Below, piece after piece: positions 35,538-43,690 of a stretch of DNA of 64,000 bases (its first letter is position 1; the number at the start of each line of letters is the position of its first letter). The notes beneath the pieces were generated by a model. It ran no database searches. It was not told the DNA's origin and saw nothing but the letters and a program-made list of their open reading frames with translations. Location of the stretch: the NCBI RefSeq assembly GCF_018613605.1, contig NZ_JAGGPU010000002.1, forward strand, positions 124,001 through 188,000, given 5' to 3'. The position numbers and the translations under genes are program-made. The stretch comes from Pedobacter sp. ISL-64. GTDB taxonomy: Bacteria > Bacteroidota > Bacteroidia > Sphingobacteriales > Sphingobacteriaceae.

Positions 35538-36476
35538 ATGCATATACGTTATTTGTTTGCCTGTTTTTTCTGTATAATCTTCTCTTTTACTTTTGCCCAA
35601 AGTAAGCATACTCCCCAACATAAAAACTATCGTTCTGGATTTCCAATAATTGACATGCATTTCCATTCCGACTGGTGGGGGATGCCTGAGGTCGAAGAAC
35701 CGCTATCCGGATTTAAATCTCAAAAAGATCGAAAGACCTATGTTGCCGAGAGCTTTAAATACTTGGATAAATACGATATTGTAAGAGCGGTAACTGATGG
35801 CAAATACACCCGGGATTACCAAAAAATAGCCCCTGAGAAAATCATTCCTGCGCACGGTAGTTTAGGAGCGCCCGTCGACTCCCTAAGAAAATGGTTCAAA
35901 AGTGGGAAATATTCGGTGATGGCTGAGTTCGAACCACAATATTCGGGTTTTTCTCCAAGTGATAAGTCATTGGATCCCTACTATGCACTTGCAGAAGAAC
36001 TGGATGTTCCCCTTGGAATACATGTTGGCTTAGGTCCTCCGGGAGCGCCTTACATAAAAGGTCTAGAGAAGTATAGAATGAGTTTAAGCAATCCTTTACT
36101 TCTGGAAGATGCGTTAGTGAGGCACCCCAAAATTAGACTTTATGTAATGCACGGCGGATGGCCGTTCTTGGATGAAATGGTTGGACTGCTTTATGCCCAT
36201 CCTCAGGTCTACATTGATATTGCTGTAATCAATTGGGTATTGCCAAGAAAAGAGTTTCATCAATACCTTCGACGCATAGTTGAAGCTGGCTTTGGAAATA
36301 GAATCATGTATGGCTCCGATGAAATGCAATGGCCCCAGTCTATACAGGTTTCTGTTGAAAGTATATTATCCGCTTCATTTTTAACTAAGAAACAAAAGGA
36401 AGACATCCTCTATAAGAATGCCGCCCGGTTTCTTAGGCTGAGTGATGAGCAAATCAAAAAAGATAAAAAACTGTGA
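35538..36476 (+). CDS. Exported amidohydrolase (amidohydrolase_2 / TIM-barrel family)
   Basis: A 312-residue protein with a signal peptide (1-20, ending FTFAQ). The metal-dependent hydrolase motifs are IIDMHFHSD (His41, His43), GIHVGLGPPG, the YVMHGGWPFLDEM strand with a metal-site histidine, and YGSDEMQWP with the catalytic Asp. Such proteins are often decarboxylases, lactonases or amidases acting on small organic acids. The predicted export is unusual for decarboxylase members and fits a periplasmic hydrolase. A putative regulon site lies 63 bp upstream. It is followed by an unrelated HExxH protein. Confidence 0.8.
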   Translation: MHIRYLFACFFCIIFSFTFAQSKHTPQHKNYRSGFPIIDMHFHSDWWGMPEVEEPLSGFKSQKDRKTYVAESFKYLDKYDIVRAVTDGKYTRDYQKIAPEKIIPAHGSLGAPVDSLRKWFKSGKYSVMAEFEPQYSGFSPSDKSLDPYYALAEELDVPLGIHVGLGPPGAPYIKGLEKYRMSLSNPLLLEDALVRHPKIRLYVMHGGWPFLDEMVGLLYAHPQVYIDIAVINWVLPRKEFHQYLRRIVEAGFGNRIMYGSDEMQWPQSIQVSVESILSASFLTKKQKEDILYKNAARFLRLSDEQIKKDKKL

Positions 36477-36647
36477 CGATCGGTTACAGTCAAAACGACA
36501 CATGAGTGAGCCAGTCAGCATATGCCATCGGATTAAAAATCACATAATATCCAAGATTCTAAAAGATATTGCAAAAAAAAACAGGTTTTATCAGTAGCAT
36601 AAAACTTTCTAATCTATAATCTAATGATAACTATATTTTACACCACT

Positions 36648-37547
36648 ATGAAAATACTATTAACTTGCGCATTAGCGCTACTACTATGCCTGAATGCTAA
36701 AGCCCAGACTTCAACTAACTATCCCTTGGACCGGGTGATGCCTGCTCCGCAGAGAGTAGTCGCCATGTTCAAGGACGATGGTATGAAGCCCTTTGTGCAC
36801 GAGCTGACAGCGGCCGATAAGGAGAAAGTGGAACAGGCATTCGCAATTCTGCCGCCGTTGCACCAAAGGATACTGAAAAAGCATTTACATAGTATCACTT
36901 TTCTGGACAGCATGCCAAATACAGCTCTGACCGCGGATGCTGACACGGCTAAAGCCCTGAAAACATTTGATATAATTTTCCGTGCAGGAATCCTCAAAGA
37001 GTCGCTTTCAGACTTCGCAACATGGAAAGAAAATACTGGTTTTGATTCTTCAGGCAATTCAGGCTTTTCCGTGGAGGTAAACGCAGGTGTAACCAATGCC
37101 CTGCAGTATGTACTTTTGCATGAAGCCACCCACATTGTGGATAAGGTCTTGGATCTGACGCCCTCTGTACATGACATGAATGCCAGCTTCTCGCATACGC
37201 CATCCACAATGGGCATCTGGCAGCATCATACAAAAGTCGCCAAACAATTTAATCTTCCCACACTCGAAAAGAGTCGCTTCAGAAGTGGAAATTTATTACC
37301 CGTTCAATTCGCATCAGAAGTTTATAGGGATTTGAATAAAACGCCGTTCCCTTCGCTTTATGCGACCTCCAATTGGCATGATGATATAGCTGAATTGCTG
37401 GCTATATATCACATGACCAAAAAACTTAAGCAACCATATTTTGTCGTTGTTAAGCAAAATGGGCGTGTGGTGTATAAATACGAACCAATGAAAAACCAGT
37501 TAGTCAAAAAACGACTCAAACAACTGGATATGTTTTACAACAGTTAG
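36648..37547 (+). CDS. Exported HExxH-motif protein, putative zinc metallopeptidase
   Basis: A 299-residue protein. The frame starts 8 codons earlier (36624), but ATG 36648 gives a clean signal peptide (ILLTCALALLLCLNAKAQ). LLHEATHIVDKVL at about 156-168 is an HExxH zinc-binding motif (His158, Glu159, His162). Further on, DDIAELLAIYHMTKK offers an acidic third ligand in the position usual for gluzincin-like proteins. The rest matches no family I can name. A role as a secreted or periplasmic peptidase is inferred from the motif alone. A weak hairpin follows the stop (near 37557-37593). Confidence 0.65.
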   Translation: MKILLTCALALLLCLNAKAQTSTNYPLDRVMPAPQRVVAMFKDDGMKPFVHELTAADKEKVEQAFAILPPLHQRILKKHLHSITFLDSMPNTALTADADTAKALKTFDIIFRAGILKESLSDFATWKENTGFDSSGNSGFSVEVNAGVTNALQYVLLHEATHIVDKVLDLTPSVHDMNASFSHTPSTMGIWQHHTKVAKQFNLPTLEKSRFRSGNLLPVQFASEVYRDLNKTPFPSLYATSNWHDDIAELLAIYHMTKKLKQPYFVVVKQNGRVVYKYEPMKNQLVKKRLKQLDMFYNS

Positions 37548-37607
37548 ACCTTTATTCAGCCGTTAAGTTTTGTAAAAATTGAACGGTTGAATACTTTGTT
37601 GCTGATT

Positions 37608-38215
37608 CTATTTTTTATTGAATATATCGGGCATATTTATTGAAACAGCCACGCCGGTTGAGGATAATTTTGAGTTTCCATAAACAATATTGGTTAGTGG
37701 GATTTTAACAAAGGGGGTGATGCCAATGTTTATGCGCCCGCTGATTTTTCTTTGGAAAGTGGCACCAATATTGGCAACACCAAGAAAGTGTTGATTCTGA
37801 TTGCTTACCTGATAGCTTTCGGGGCCACCGGCGTACAGGTTTTGATAAGAATAGTCATATTTTCTTTGAGCATTAAGTAACTGGAAAGCCCCGTTGTAAT
37901 GACTATTGTGTTTTTACCATTTCCCAATAAATTATAATTAACATTTATAGGTATATCTAGCACGTCACAGTTCGCATGAATATTAATTGGCTGATTTTTA
38001 AAAACATAATTGCTCTGAGGGTTATATAGGCTGAAATCAGAATCATAGATTTTTTGGCATATGTAGCCCCTGTTGTAATACTCAGCCGTCTGGTAATGAC
38101 AAGGGTAGGCTCTATTCCCAGGCCTCCGCTTAGACTGCTCCGGCCAACGGAACTATAAAATGGTATCCGAAAACCTTATGCTGGAATAAGCTCAGCCCAA
38201 GCAGCATTTCCATTG
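37608..38215 (-). pseudogene. Frameshifted outer-membrane beta-barrel protein gene
   Basis: Minus-strand translation gives one continuous barrel-like protein broken over several frames. The pieces include SLSGGLGIEPTLVITRRLSI, then IYDSDFSLYNPQSNYVFKNQ, NCDVLDIPINVNYNLLGNGK with NTIVITTGLSSYLML, and finally FQRKISGRINIGITPFVKIP running to SINMPDIFNKK and a stop at 37608-37610. At least two frameshifts (near 37890 and in the A-run near 38056) and stop codons near the 5' end make it non-functional. The pattern is that of Bacteroidota outer-membrane barrels found beside anti-sigma factors. The N-terminal half is lost; 38216-38471 shows nothing. Confidence 0.7.
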
Positions 38216-38471
38216 CAGCAACAAATAATAATAAACTAACTTGCTACGGCGAGAGATTAAATGTCGATGCCCACAACTTTTAACAATTCCTGTGAAATTA
38301 ATCTAAAACCTAGTCTTAAAGTCAATCCCTATATTGTTATGACCGCATAGTATTAGGTTTTTGTGTCCCCTTTTTATTTGATCGTGTTTCAGATTTCTTT
38401 GTTCAAATATCTTAATAGCGATGATTTAAGATTGCTACAATGCACATGCTAATAATTTATTAGGGCAAACA

Positions 38472-38990
38472 TTAACTAAGTTGGGCTGGCCCGTTCAAAT
38501 AAATCAATCCGCTTTTTTTTGCTAAATATGGCATTTTATCTGTTTCTGATATGATGGGCGTCGCAATGGTCCCAAAACTATCTGCCGGCTGCCCGGTAAC
38601 GCCAACTAGTTCTGCAAAGCTTGCCCCTGAATAAAATAGAAACATTCTCGCTGTTTCATTCTCCGAATTAACTATGTTATGAGGCGTATTTCTAGGGATG
38701 AATAAGCTTTGTCCCGGACTTAGAACTATTATAGCGGATCCAACATTTACACGAACTTCTCCTTCTAGCAAATGAATAGTTTCGTCTTCAGTACAATGCA
38801 GATGTGAGAAACTTTCCGTTCCGCTTTGCATAAAAGCCTCAATAATTGAATAGCCGCCAATACTTTGCTTAGTTGAAAGGTGTATGTCCATAATGGTCGA
38901 TAAAAAAGCATACCTCCCTGGGTTAGTGACATGCTGCATTGTTTTTTCTTTAGGGATTTTGAAATGTGGATTATTATGTAACTGATTCAT
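38472..38990 (-). CDS. Cupin-domain protein (1)
   Basis: A 172-residue single-domain cupin. The conserved motif 1 appears as ESFSHLHCTEDETIHLLEGEV, with metal-ligand histidines and a glutamate, and motif 2 as PRNTPHNIVN. It resembles quercetinase- or sugar-isomerase-like small cupins. A second start at M18 is possible. It is transcribed away from the Crp/Fnr gene, with a copy of the shared activator motif 120 bp upstream. Two further cupins (40416-40865, 51204-51659) lie in the region. The reaction is unknown. Confidence 0.8.
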   Translation of the reverse strand: MNQLHNNPHFKIPKEKTMQHVTNPGRYAFLSTIMDIHLSTKQSIGGYSIIEAFMQSGTESFSHLHCTEDETIHLLEGEVRVNVGSAIIVLSPGQSLFIPRNTPHNIVNSENETARMFLFYSGASFAELVGVTGQPADSFGTIATPIISETDKMPYLAKKSGLIYLNGPAQLS

Positions 38991-39415
38991 ATAATTGCTA
39001 TTTTCTCGTAATTTATTGTTCTTATTAGAGTGTTCAATGAAATCTTCCTATCGGGGTTCGATCATAAATAATATTGATACAAAGGTTTGCTTTATATCAT
39101 TATGTTATTATCACCAAAATTGGTGATTTCAATCACCCACATATGCTTGGCTTATTAGCTCAGAATAGCTCTCTAAATCCTGTCTTCACTTTACGAAATA
39201 TTACCTTGCAACTTCCCTTTCCTTAATGGGTTATCGGATCGAACTTGTAATGTTGTCTAATGTTCTTGAAAGTCCGATATGATTTTTAAAAATTATATCC
39301 AAAGGCAAGAAAAAATCAAAAAGTAAAATACGTGAAAAACAGTTAACCCTTTAGTATTAAATGCTGAAAGCTGGCCTGAAAATAGTAACCCTTTAAAGGC
39401 CATCGCATGGAAATA
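38991..39415. other. Intergenic region between cupin and Crp/Fnr genes
   Basis: It contains the activator site and -7 box for the cupin gene (39080-39127). Nothing else was recognised. Confidence 0.4.
39080..39127 (-). promoter_or_regulatory. Shared activator motif and -7 box of cupin gene 1
   Basis: ATCACC-AAAAT-TGGTGA, extending to an almost perfect 18-bp palindrome ATCACCAAAATTGGTGAT (39110-39127). On the minus strand, 22 nt further, lies AACCTTTG (39087-39080), one mismatch from TAnnTTTG. This is the most symmetric copy of the motif. Confidence 0.55.
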
Positions 39416-40054
39416 TTATATCTGCCTGCGTATACGGCTTAGCGATTGGGGGGTTATGCCTAAATAAGTTGCAATATCGATCAAAGGTACACTTAATGCA
39501 ATTTCAGGTTGGGTTTTTAATAAGAGTTTATAACTATTTGAAGCATCCAATGAAAGCAGTGTATCCTTTCTGGTAATCATCTCAGCCATCGACAAATGCG
39601 CAATGGTGTCGAGTAAACTCCTGAAATCGGGGATGAGCCGGTAAAGTTTTAAAAGGCCGACTTTATCCATCACCAGTACCTCACAATCCGTTGCCGCCTC
39701 CAGACCATGCACCGCCGGAGTTTCATTATATAAGCTGTACAAAAATGACATGAACTGGTTTGGTGTCATAAAATAATATACGCCATTTCTCAGCTCCTCT
39801 TTTTCTACTGTTATCTTCATTATACCGGCATTGATAAAGTACAGCTTATCAGCGATTTCGCCCGGCCTGGAAAGTACTTCTCCTGCCTTAATCCGCTTGA
39901 GCTGAAATTCTGAGCTTATCAGCCCGATGTCTGTCTCGCTAAGTTGCGGATACGTTTTTAAAAAATTAATTAGCCCATTATTATTTTCCGAATCACGGGA
40001 GTTTTTGCAGCTGACAAGCGATTCGATTGGTGCTGCGTCATTATTTTTAATCAT
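39416..40054 (-). CDS. Crp/Fnr-family transcriptional regulator
   Basis: A 212-residue regulator. The cyclic-nucleotide-binding-like beta roll spans about 45-150 (GEVLSRPGEIADKLYFINAGIMKI). A long dimer helix follows, and the C-terminal helix-turn-helix has IDIATYLGITPQSLSRIRRQI. The phosphate-cassette residues of true cAMP receptors (GE--RSA) are not seen, as is usual in Bacteroidota members of this group. It is divergent from the cupin at 40416. Since Crp/Fnr dimers bind two-fold symmetric sites near -41, it is one candidate for the protein recognising the ATCMCC-N5-AGGTGA motif. That link is inference. Confidence 0.85.
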   Translation of the reverse strand: MIKNNDAAPIESLVSCKNSRDSENNNGLINFLKTYPQLSETDIGLISSEFQLKRIKAGEVLSRPGEIADKLYFINAGIMKITVEKEELRNGVYYFMTPNQFMSFLYSLYNETPAVHGLEAATDCEVLVMDKVGLLKLYRLIPDFRSLLDTIAHLSMAEMITRKDTLLSLDASNSYKLLLKTQPEIALSVPLIDIATYLGITPQSLSRIRRQI

Positions 40055-40415
40055 AAATAATCGTTTCCGGATAAATTATAAAGGGATGTTTGTGCATTGC
40101 TTACTGGCATTTTACAAAGAGACAAAGCCGCGATAAAGCAAATAACCTGAAAATAGCCGTGAGAAAATAATAACGTGTTAAGAGCCGATTTATTTTTCAT
40201 GACTATGAATTTTGATGAGATAAATCTTTGTAACCATTTTAATCACCGGATTTGCGAGTCGCAAAATTAACCAACTTATTCAGATCATCTCAATGTATTC
40301 TGATAGGCAAAAATTGGATAGCGTTCCAGTTTTTTCATTTCTTAACATTTGTTCAGTTGTATTCCGCACAATTCCGCAGAACTTTGCCGCAATTATTAAT
40401 TATAAATCTATTATT
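40055..40415. other. Divergent intergenic region between Crp/Fnr and cupin 2 genes
   Basis: It must hold promoters for both neighbours. A half copy of the regulon motif (ATCACC at 40242-40247) is present without a proper second half or -7 box. No gene is seen. Confidence 0.35.
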
Positions 40416-40865
40416 ATGAATTCATTTTGGTTATTCAATTCTAAACTGGAAATTATTGGCGACCTGGAACGTACAGGTACCAATTTTGATGTTGTAGAGG
40501 GCGTATTTCCTCCCGGAACCCAGTCCCCTGTTCACATTCATTCGCAGTATTCAGAAACAATTTATGTCGTGGAAGGAAATTTAACCGTATACGTTTCTGG
40601 TGAAAGTAAGGAACTGAAAGCTGGCGATACCTATTTTATCCCTGTAAACGTGCCACATTGCTTAACAAATCCATCAACCGACCTTCCATGTAAGGCGCTT
40701 GCGGTAGCCTCCACCAACGGATTTTCAAAGTTAATCCGGGCTGTAGGCCTTCCTGTTGTGGAAGGGGAAGATAGCCCGACTGGTCAGCATGATATGGCCC
40801 TGGCTATGCAGATAATGGCAGAGGTTGGAGACAGCATCGTTGCGCCGCCGGGAGCCCGCCCGTAA
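40416..40865 (+). CDS. Cupin-domain protein (2)
   Basis: A 149-residue cupin. The open frame extends to 40293, but ATG 40416 aligns with the start of the homologous cupin at 51659 (both begin with a short ...WLF segment), so it was chosen. Motif 1 reads SPVHIHSQYSETIYVVEGNL and motif 2 KAGDTYFIPVNVPHCL. The C-terminal tail GFSKLIRAVG...GDSIVAPPGARP is shared with the third cupin (…GDEILGPPGTRL), defining a small subfamily. It probably binds a metal ion and acts on a small molecule; no specific reaction can be stated. Confidence 0.82.
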   Translation: MNSFWLFNSKLEIIGDLERTGTNFDVVEGVFPPGTQSPVHIHSQYSETIYVVEGNLTVYVSGESKELKAGDTYFIPVNVPHCLTNPSTDLPCKALAVASTNGFSKLIRAVGLPVVEGEDSPTGQHDMALAMQIMAEVGDSIVAPPGARP

Positions 40866-40887
40866 GATTATTTATGGAATATACAAT

Positions 40888-40917
40888 GCTGCCCAGGGAA
40901 CTTTGTCCTTGGGCAGC
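40888..40917 (+). terminator. Stem-loop after cupin gene 2
   Basis: GCTGCCCAGGGA, loop, TCCTTGGGCAGC: 12-bp arms with one mismatch, 23 bp after the stop codon. No long T-run follows, so it may act as a Rho-independent terminator or an mRNA 3' end structure. Confidence 0.55.
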
Positions 40918-41031
40918 AATTGAACAGAATTATCGGGACGTTGTTTTGGCTACATATCATGCAGATTTGACGAATTTTACCATTCGGATAATCGCCAACT
41001 TTGACCCCGAACGCCAAAAACACGCCAATCC

Positions 41032-41580
41032 ATGTCTTACTGTAGTTATTTAAATACCATGTCCGGGCCACAAAAGGAATTGCATAAAGCCTATCACGAT
41101 AACCAATACGGTTTTCCAATACACAATGATGATGAATTATTCGCAAGACTGATTCTGGAAATAAATCAGGCCGGTCTGAGCTGGGAAACTATTTTAAAAA
41201 AACAGGATAGTTTCAGGGATGCCTATCAAAACTTTGAAATCTCAACAGTGGCAGCTTTCGATGAATATGATCGCGCAAGGCTGATGGGAGATCCCGGAAT
41301 TATTCGCAACAGGTTGAAAATTAATGCCGCCATCGAAAATGCCAAAACGATTTTAATTCTTAAAAAAGAATATGGGTCCTTTGAAAAGTGGCTCGACAGT
41401 CATCATCCTAAGCCGCTACAGGACTGGATGAAAATCTTCAAAAAAACCTTTAAATTTACCGGCGGCGAAATCGTGAATGAGTTTTTGGTTAGCACCGGCT
41501 ATCTTCCCGGAGCACATCATGTAAATTGTCCCATATTTCAGCAGGTTGTAAAATCAGCTCCAGCATGGAATCGAAAATAA
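41032..41580 (+). CDS. tag: DNA-3-methyladenine glycosylase I
   Basis: A 182-residue HhH-type glycosylase that removes 3-methyladenine from alkylated DNA. Zinc ligands of the Tag family are present: Cys4, the histidine in AYHDNQYG (His22), and the GAHHVNCPIF pair at the C-terminus. The catalytic LEINQAGLSWETIL block contains Glu43, and GDPGIIRNRLKINAAIENA follows. An N-terminal region slightly longer than in E. coli Tag (SYCSYLNTMSG) is seen. It is followed by an AraC gene 28 bp downstream. It looks complete and functional. Confidence 0.92.
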   Translation: MSYCSYLNTMSGPQKELHKAYHDNQYGFPIHNDDELFARLILEINQAGLSWETILKKQDSFRDAYQNFEISTVAAFDEYDRARLMGDPGIIRNRLKINAAIENAKTILILKKEYGSFEKWLDSHHPKPLQDWMKIFKKTFKFTGGEIVNEFLVSTGYLPGAHHVNCPIFQQVVKSAPAWNRK

Positions 41581-41608
41581 TATTTTCCGGTCGGTATATC
41601 AGCTTATT

Positions 41609-42520
41609 ATGAAAAATTCAAAAGTCACCCACCTAACCAGTATATCCCGAGCACTTCGTGAATTAGGACTTCCACAACCGAATCACCCTTTAATCGCTCT
41701 GGTTGATTATAAGGATATTGATATCAAAGCCGAAGATGCGGACAAGTCCTTTGTTTTTGATTTCTATAAAATTTCTTTTAAAAAGAATTTCGCCGGCAAG
41801 ATCAGATACGGTCAGGGGTATTATGACTTTGAGGAGGGCGGACTCTCCTTTACCGCACCCAATCAAATCATATCCAGAACGCAGGATGAAGCTGACTACA
41901 GTGGCTATACACTTTTATTTCACCCCGATTTTATTCGCAATTACCCCCTTGCAAATCATATTAACAATTATGGTTTCTTTTCCTACTCGGTTTCGGAGGC
42001 ATTATATCTTTCCAATAAAGAAAAGAAGATTATATTTTCCTTGTTTGATGCCATGATTGTCGAACTGGATACTAACATTGATAATTTCAGCCAGGATGTG
42101 ATGATTTCGCACATTGAGTTGCTTTTGAACTATAGCAATCGGTTTTACAACCGGCAGTTTATTACGCGCAAGGCCGTAAACCATGATATGCTCTCCCAGA
42201 TGGAGGCTTTCCTGTCTTCATTTTTAAATGACGAAATTGCTTTATTAAAGGGAGTTCCGACCGTCCAGCACCTTGCAGATCACCTAATGGTTTCCCCCCG
42301 TTATCTGACAGACATGCTCAGATCCCTCACCGGACAAACTGCTCAGCAACACATCCATTCCCATTTGATTGAAAAAGCAAAGACAATACTCTCCTCAACG
42401 GATTTAAGCGTATCTGAAGTAGCTTATAAGCTGGGTTTCGAACATCCCCAATCTTTTAATAAGTTCTTTAAGCAAAAAACCAATAACTCTCCTGTAGAAT
42501 TCCGCCGGTTGTTTAACTAA
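41609..42520 (+). CDS. AraC-family transcriptional regulator
   Basis: A 303-residue regulator with a sensor domain (about 30-150; KIRYGQGYYDFEEGGLSFTAPNQ) and a C-terminal double helix-turn-helix (GVPTVQHLADHLMVSPRYLTDMLRSLTG, then LSVSEVAYKLGFEHPQSFNKFFKQKT). It is closely similar to the regulator at 27031-27918. It precedes an SDR gene by 115 bp, mirroring the SDR/AraC pair at 26-28 kb, so it probably controls that SDR. Confidence 0.88.
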   Translation: MKNSKVTHLTSISRALRELGLPQPNHPLIALVDYKDIDIKAEDADKSFVFDFYKISFKKNFAGKIRYGQGYYDFEEGGLSFTAPNQIISRTQDEADYSGYTLLFHPDFIRNYPLANHINNYGFFSYSVSEALYLSNKEKKIIFSLFDAMIVELDTNIDNFSQDVMISHIELLLNYSNRFYNRQFITRKAVNHDMLSQMEAFLSSFLNDEIALLKGVPTVQHLADHLMVSPRYLTDMLRSLTGQTAQQHIHSHLIEKAKTILSSTDLSVSEVAYKLGFEHPQSFNKFFKQKTNNSPVEFRRLFN

Positions 42521-42635
42521 CCAAAACCAATCAGTTAGATAATTGCGTTTTTTTGACTTGAACATATGCTTTTTTGGCTACATAAATTCAGCCGATAACC
42601 TCGATTTTTGCTTAGTAAAATAATACTAAGAGACA

Positions 42636-43442
42636 ATGAAAACTATATTTATTACCGGTTCCTCAGCAGGTTTGGGAAACGCAGTTGCCAGAACCTTTCA
42701 GGCAAATGGATGGAAAGTGATTGCCACGATGCGCAATCCCAAGAATGATAAAGAATTGCAGCATTTGGAGAATGTAACCATTCTGCCCCTGGATGTAACT
42801 AATAATGAACAGATTCTGTCAACGGTTGAGCAGGTTATGCAGTCCGGCACAATAGATGTCGTGCTCAATAATGCAGGATATGGACTTACCGGTGCCCTTG
42901 AATCTTATCCCGATGAGGCGATTGTAGACCAGATTGGAACAAATCTTCTTGGAGCAATTCGCGTCACCAAAGCATTTATTCCATATTTTAAAAAACAAAA
43001 ACATGGCCTTTTCATCAATACCACCTCTATCTTCGGTATCGTTACAGGTCCGGTAGGTTCGGTTTATAATGCTACAAAATGGGGTTTGGAGGGCTGGAGC
43101 GAAAGTATGTCCTATGAACTTTCAATATTTAACATTGGCATTAAAACCGTTGCGCCAGGGCTAATCAGATCAAATTTCATAAATGTTATGGAAGCCTTTT
43201 CACATCCCGATTATAAAAACTTGAGTGAGAAAATGTATAACGTTTTTCTGGGTGGAAAAATTCTGGATTGGAGCGAGCCGGAACTCATTGCGGAAACTGT
43301 TTATCAGGCGGCCACGGATGGTAAAGACCAATTGCGCTACCTCGCAGGAGATGATGCAATTAAACTTGATAAATTGCGTAGCGAATTGGGAAATGAGGGT
43401 TTTAGAAAACATATTATTTCCCTGATGAATGCTGAGCAATAA
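42636..43442 (+). CDS. Short-chain dehydrogenase/reductase
   Basis: A 268-residue classical SDR: TGSSAGLG cofactor loop, NNAGYGLTG, Ser in NTTSIFG and the YNATK active site. The closing segment after residue 190 is typical of SDRs acting on ketones or alcohols of moderate size. It is likely regulated by the AraC protein encoded just upstream. A strong hairpin terminator follows its stop codon. The substrate is unknown. Confidence 0.88.
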   Translation: MKTIFITGSSAGLGNAVARTFQANGWKVIATMRNPKNDKELQHLENVTILPLDVTNNEQILSTVEQVMQSGTIDVVLNNAGYGLTGALESYPDEAIVDQIGTNLLGAIRVTKAFIPYFKKQKHGLFINTTSIFGIVTGPVGSVYNATKWGLEGWSESMSYELSIFNIGIKTVAPGLIRSNFINVMEAFSHPDYKNLSEKMYNVFLGGKILDWSEPELIAETVYQAATDGKDQLRYLAGDDAIKLDKLRSELGNEGFRKHIISLMNAEQ

Positions 43443-43471
43443 CAAGTAATGTATTCAGCTATACATCCATG

Positions 43472-43505
43472 ATAAGCCTTTGAATTACGGGATTCAAAGG
43501 CTTAT
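43472..43505 (+). terminator. Rho-independent terminator after the SDR gene
   Basis: ATAAGCCTTTGAAT, loop TACGGG, ATTCAAAGGCTTAT: perfect 14-bp arms, followed by TTCTATTTTT. It is 29 bp after the stop codon. Confidence 0.85.
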
Positions 43506-43690
43506 TTCTATTTTTAATATGTTATCCCCGTTTCGTTTATTTCGATTGTGATCCTCGAATCTTTGAAAGGCATAAAAAATAGAGTTGATATTGATAATTA
43601 AAAACGAATACCTACTGGTAATTTTGGATATGGGGCTAACTGCAGCTCCTGAATTAGATTAGGGTATTTTTTAGCTAAAAATCACGAATC

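Noticed and set aside
36719..37247. Several long minus-strand frames opposite the HExxH protein
   Set aside because: They overlap a signal-peptide-bearing plus-strand gene and have no family motifs; shadows.
43524..43540. ATCCCC half-site before the molybdenum hydroxylase gene
   Set aside because: The second half is absent and spacing to the nearest -7-like box is 17 nt, not 22-23.
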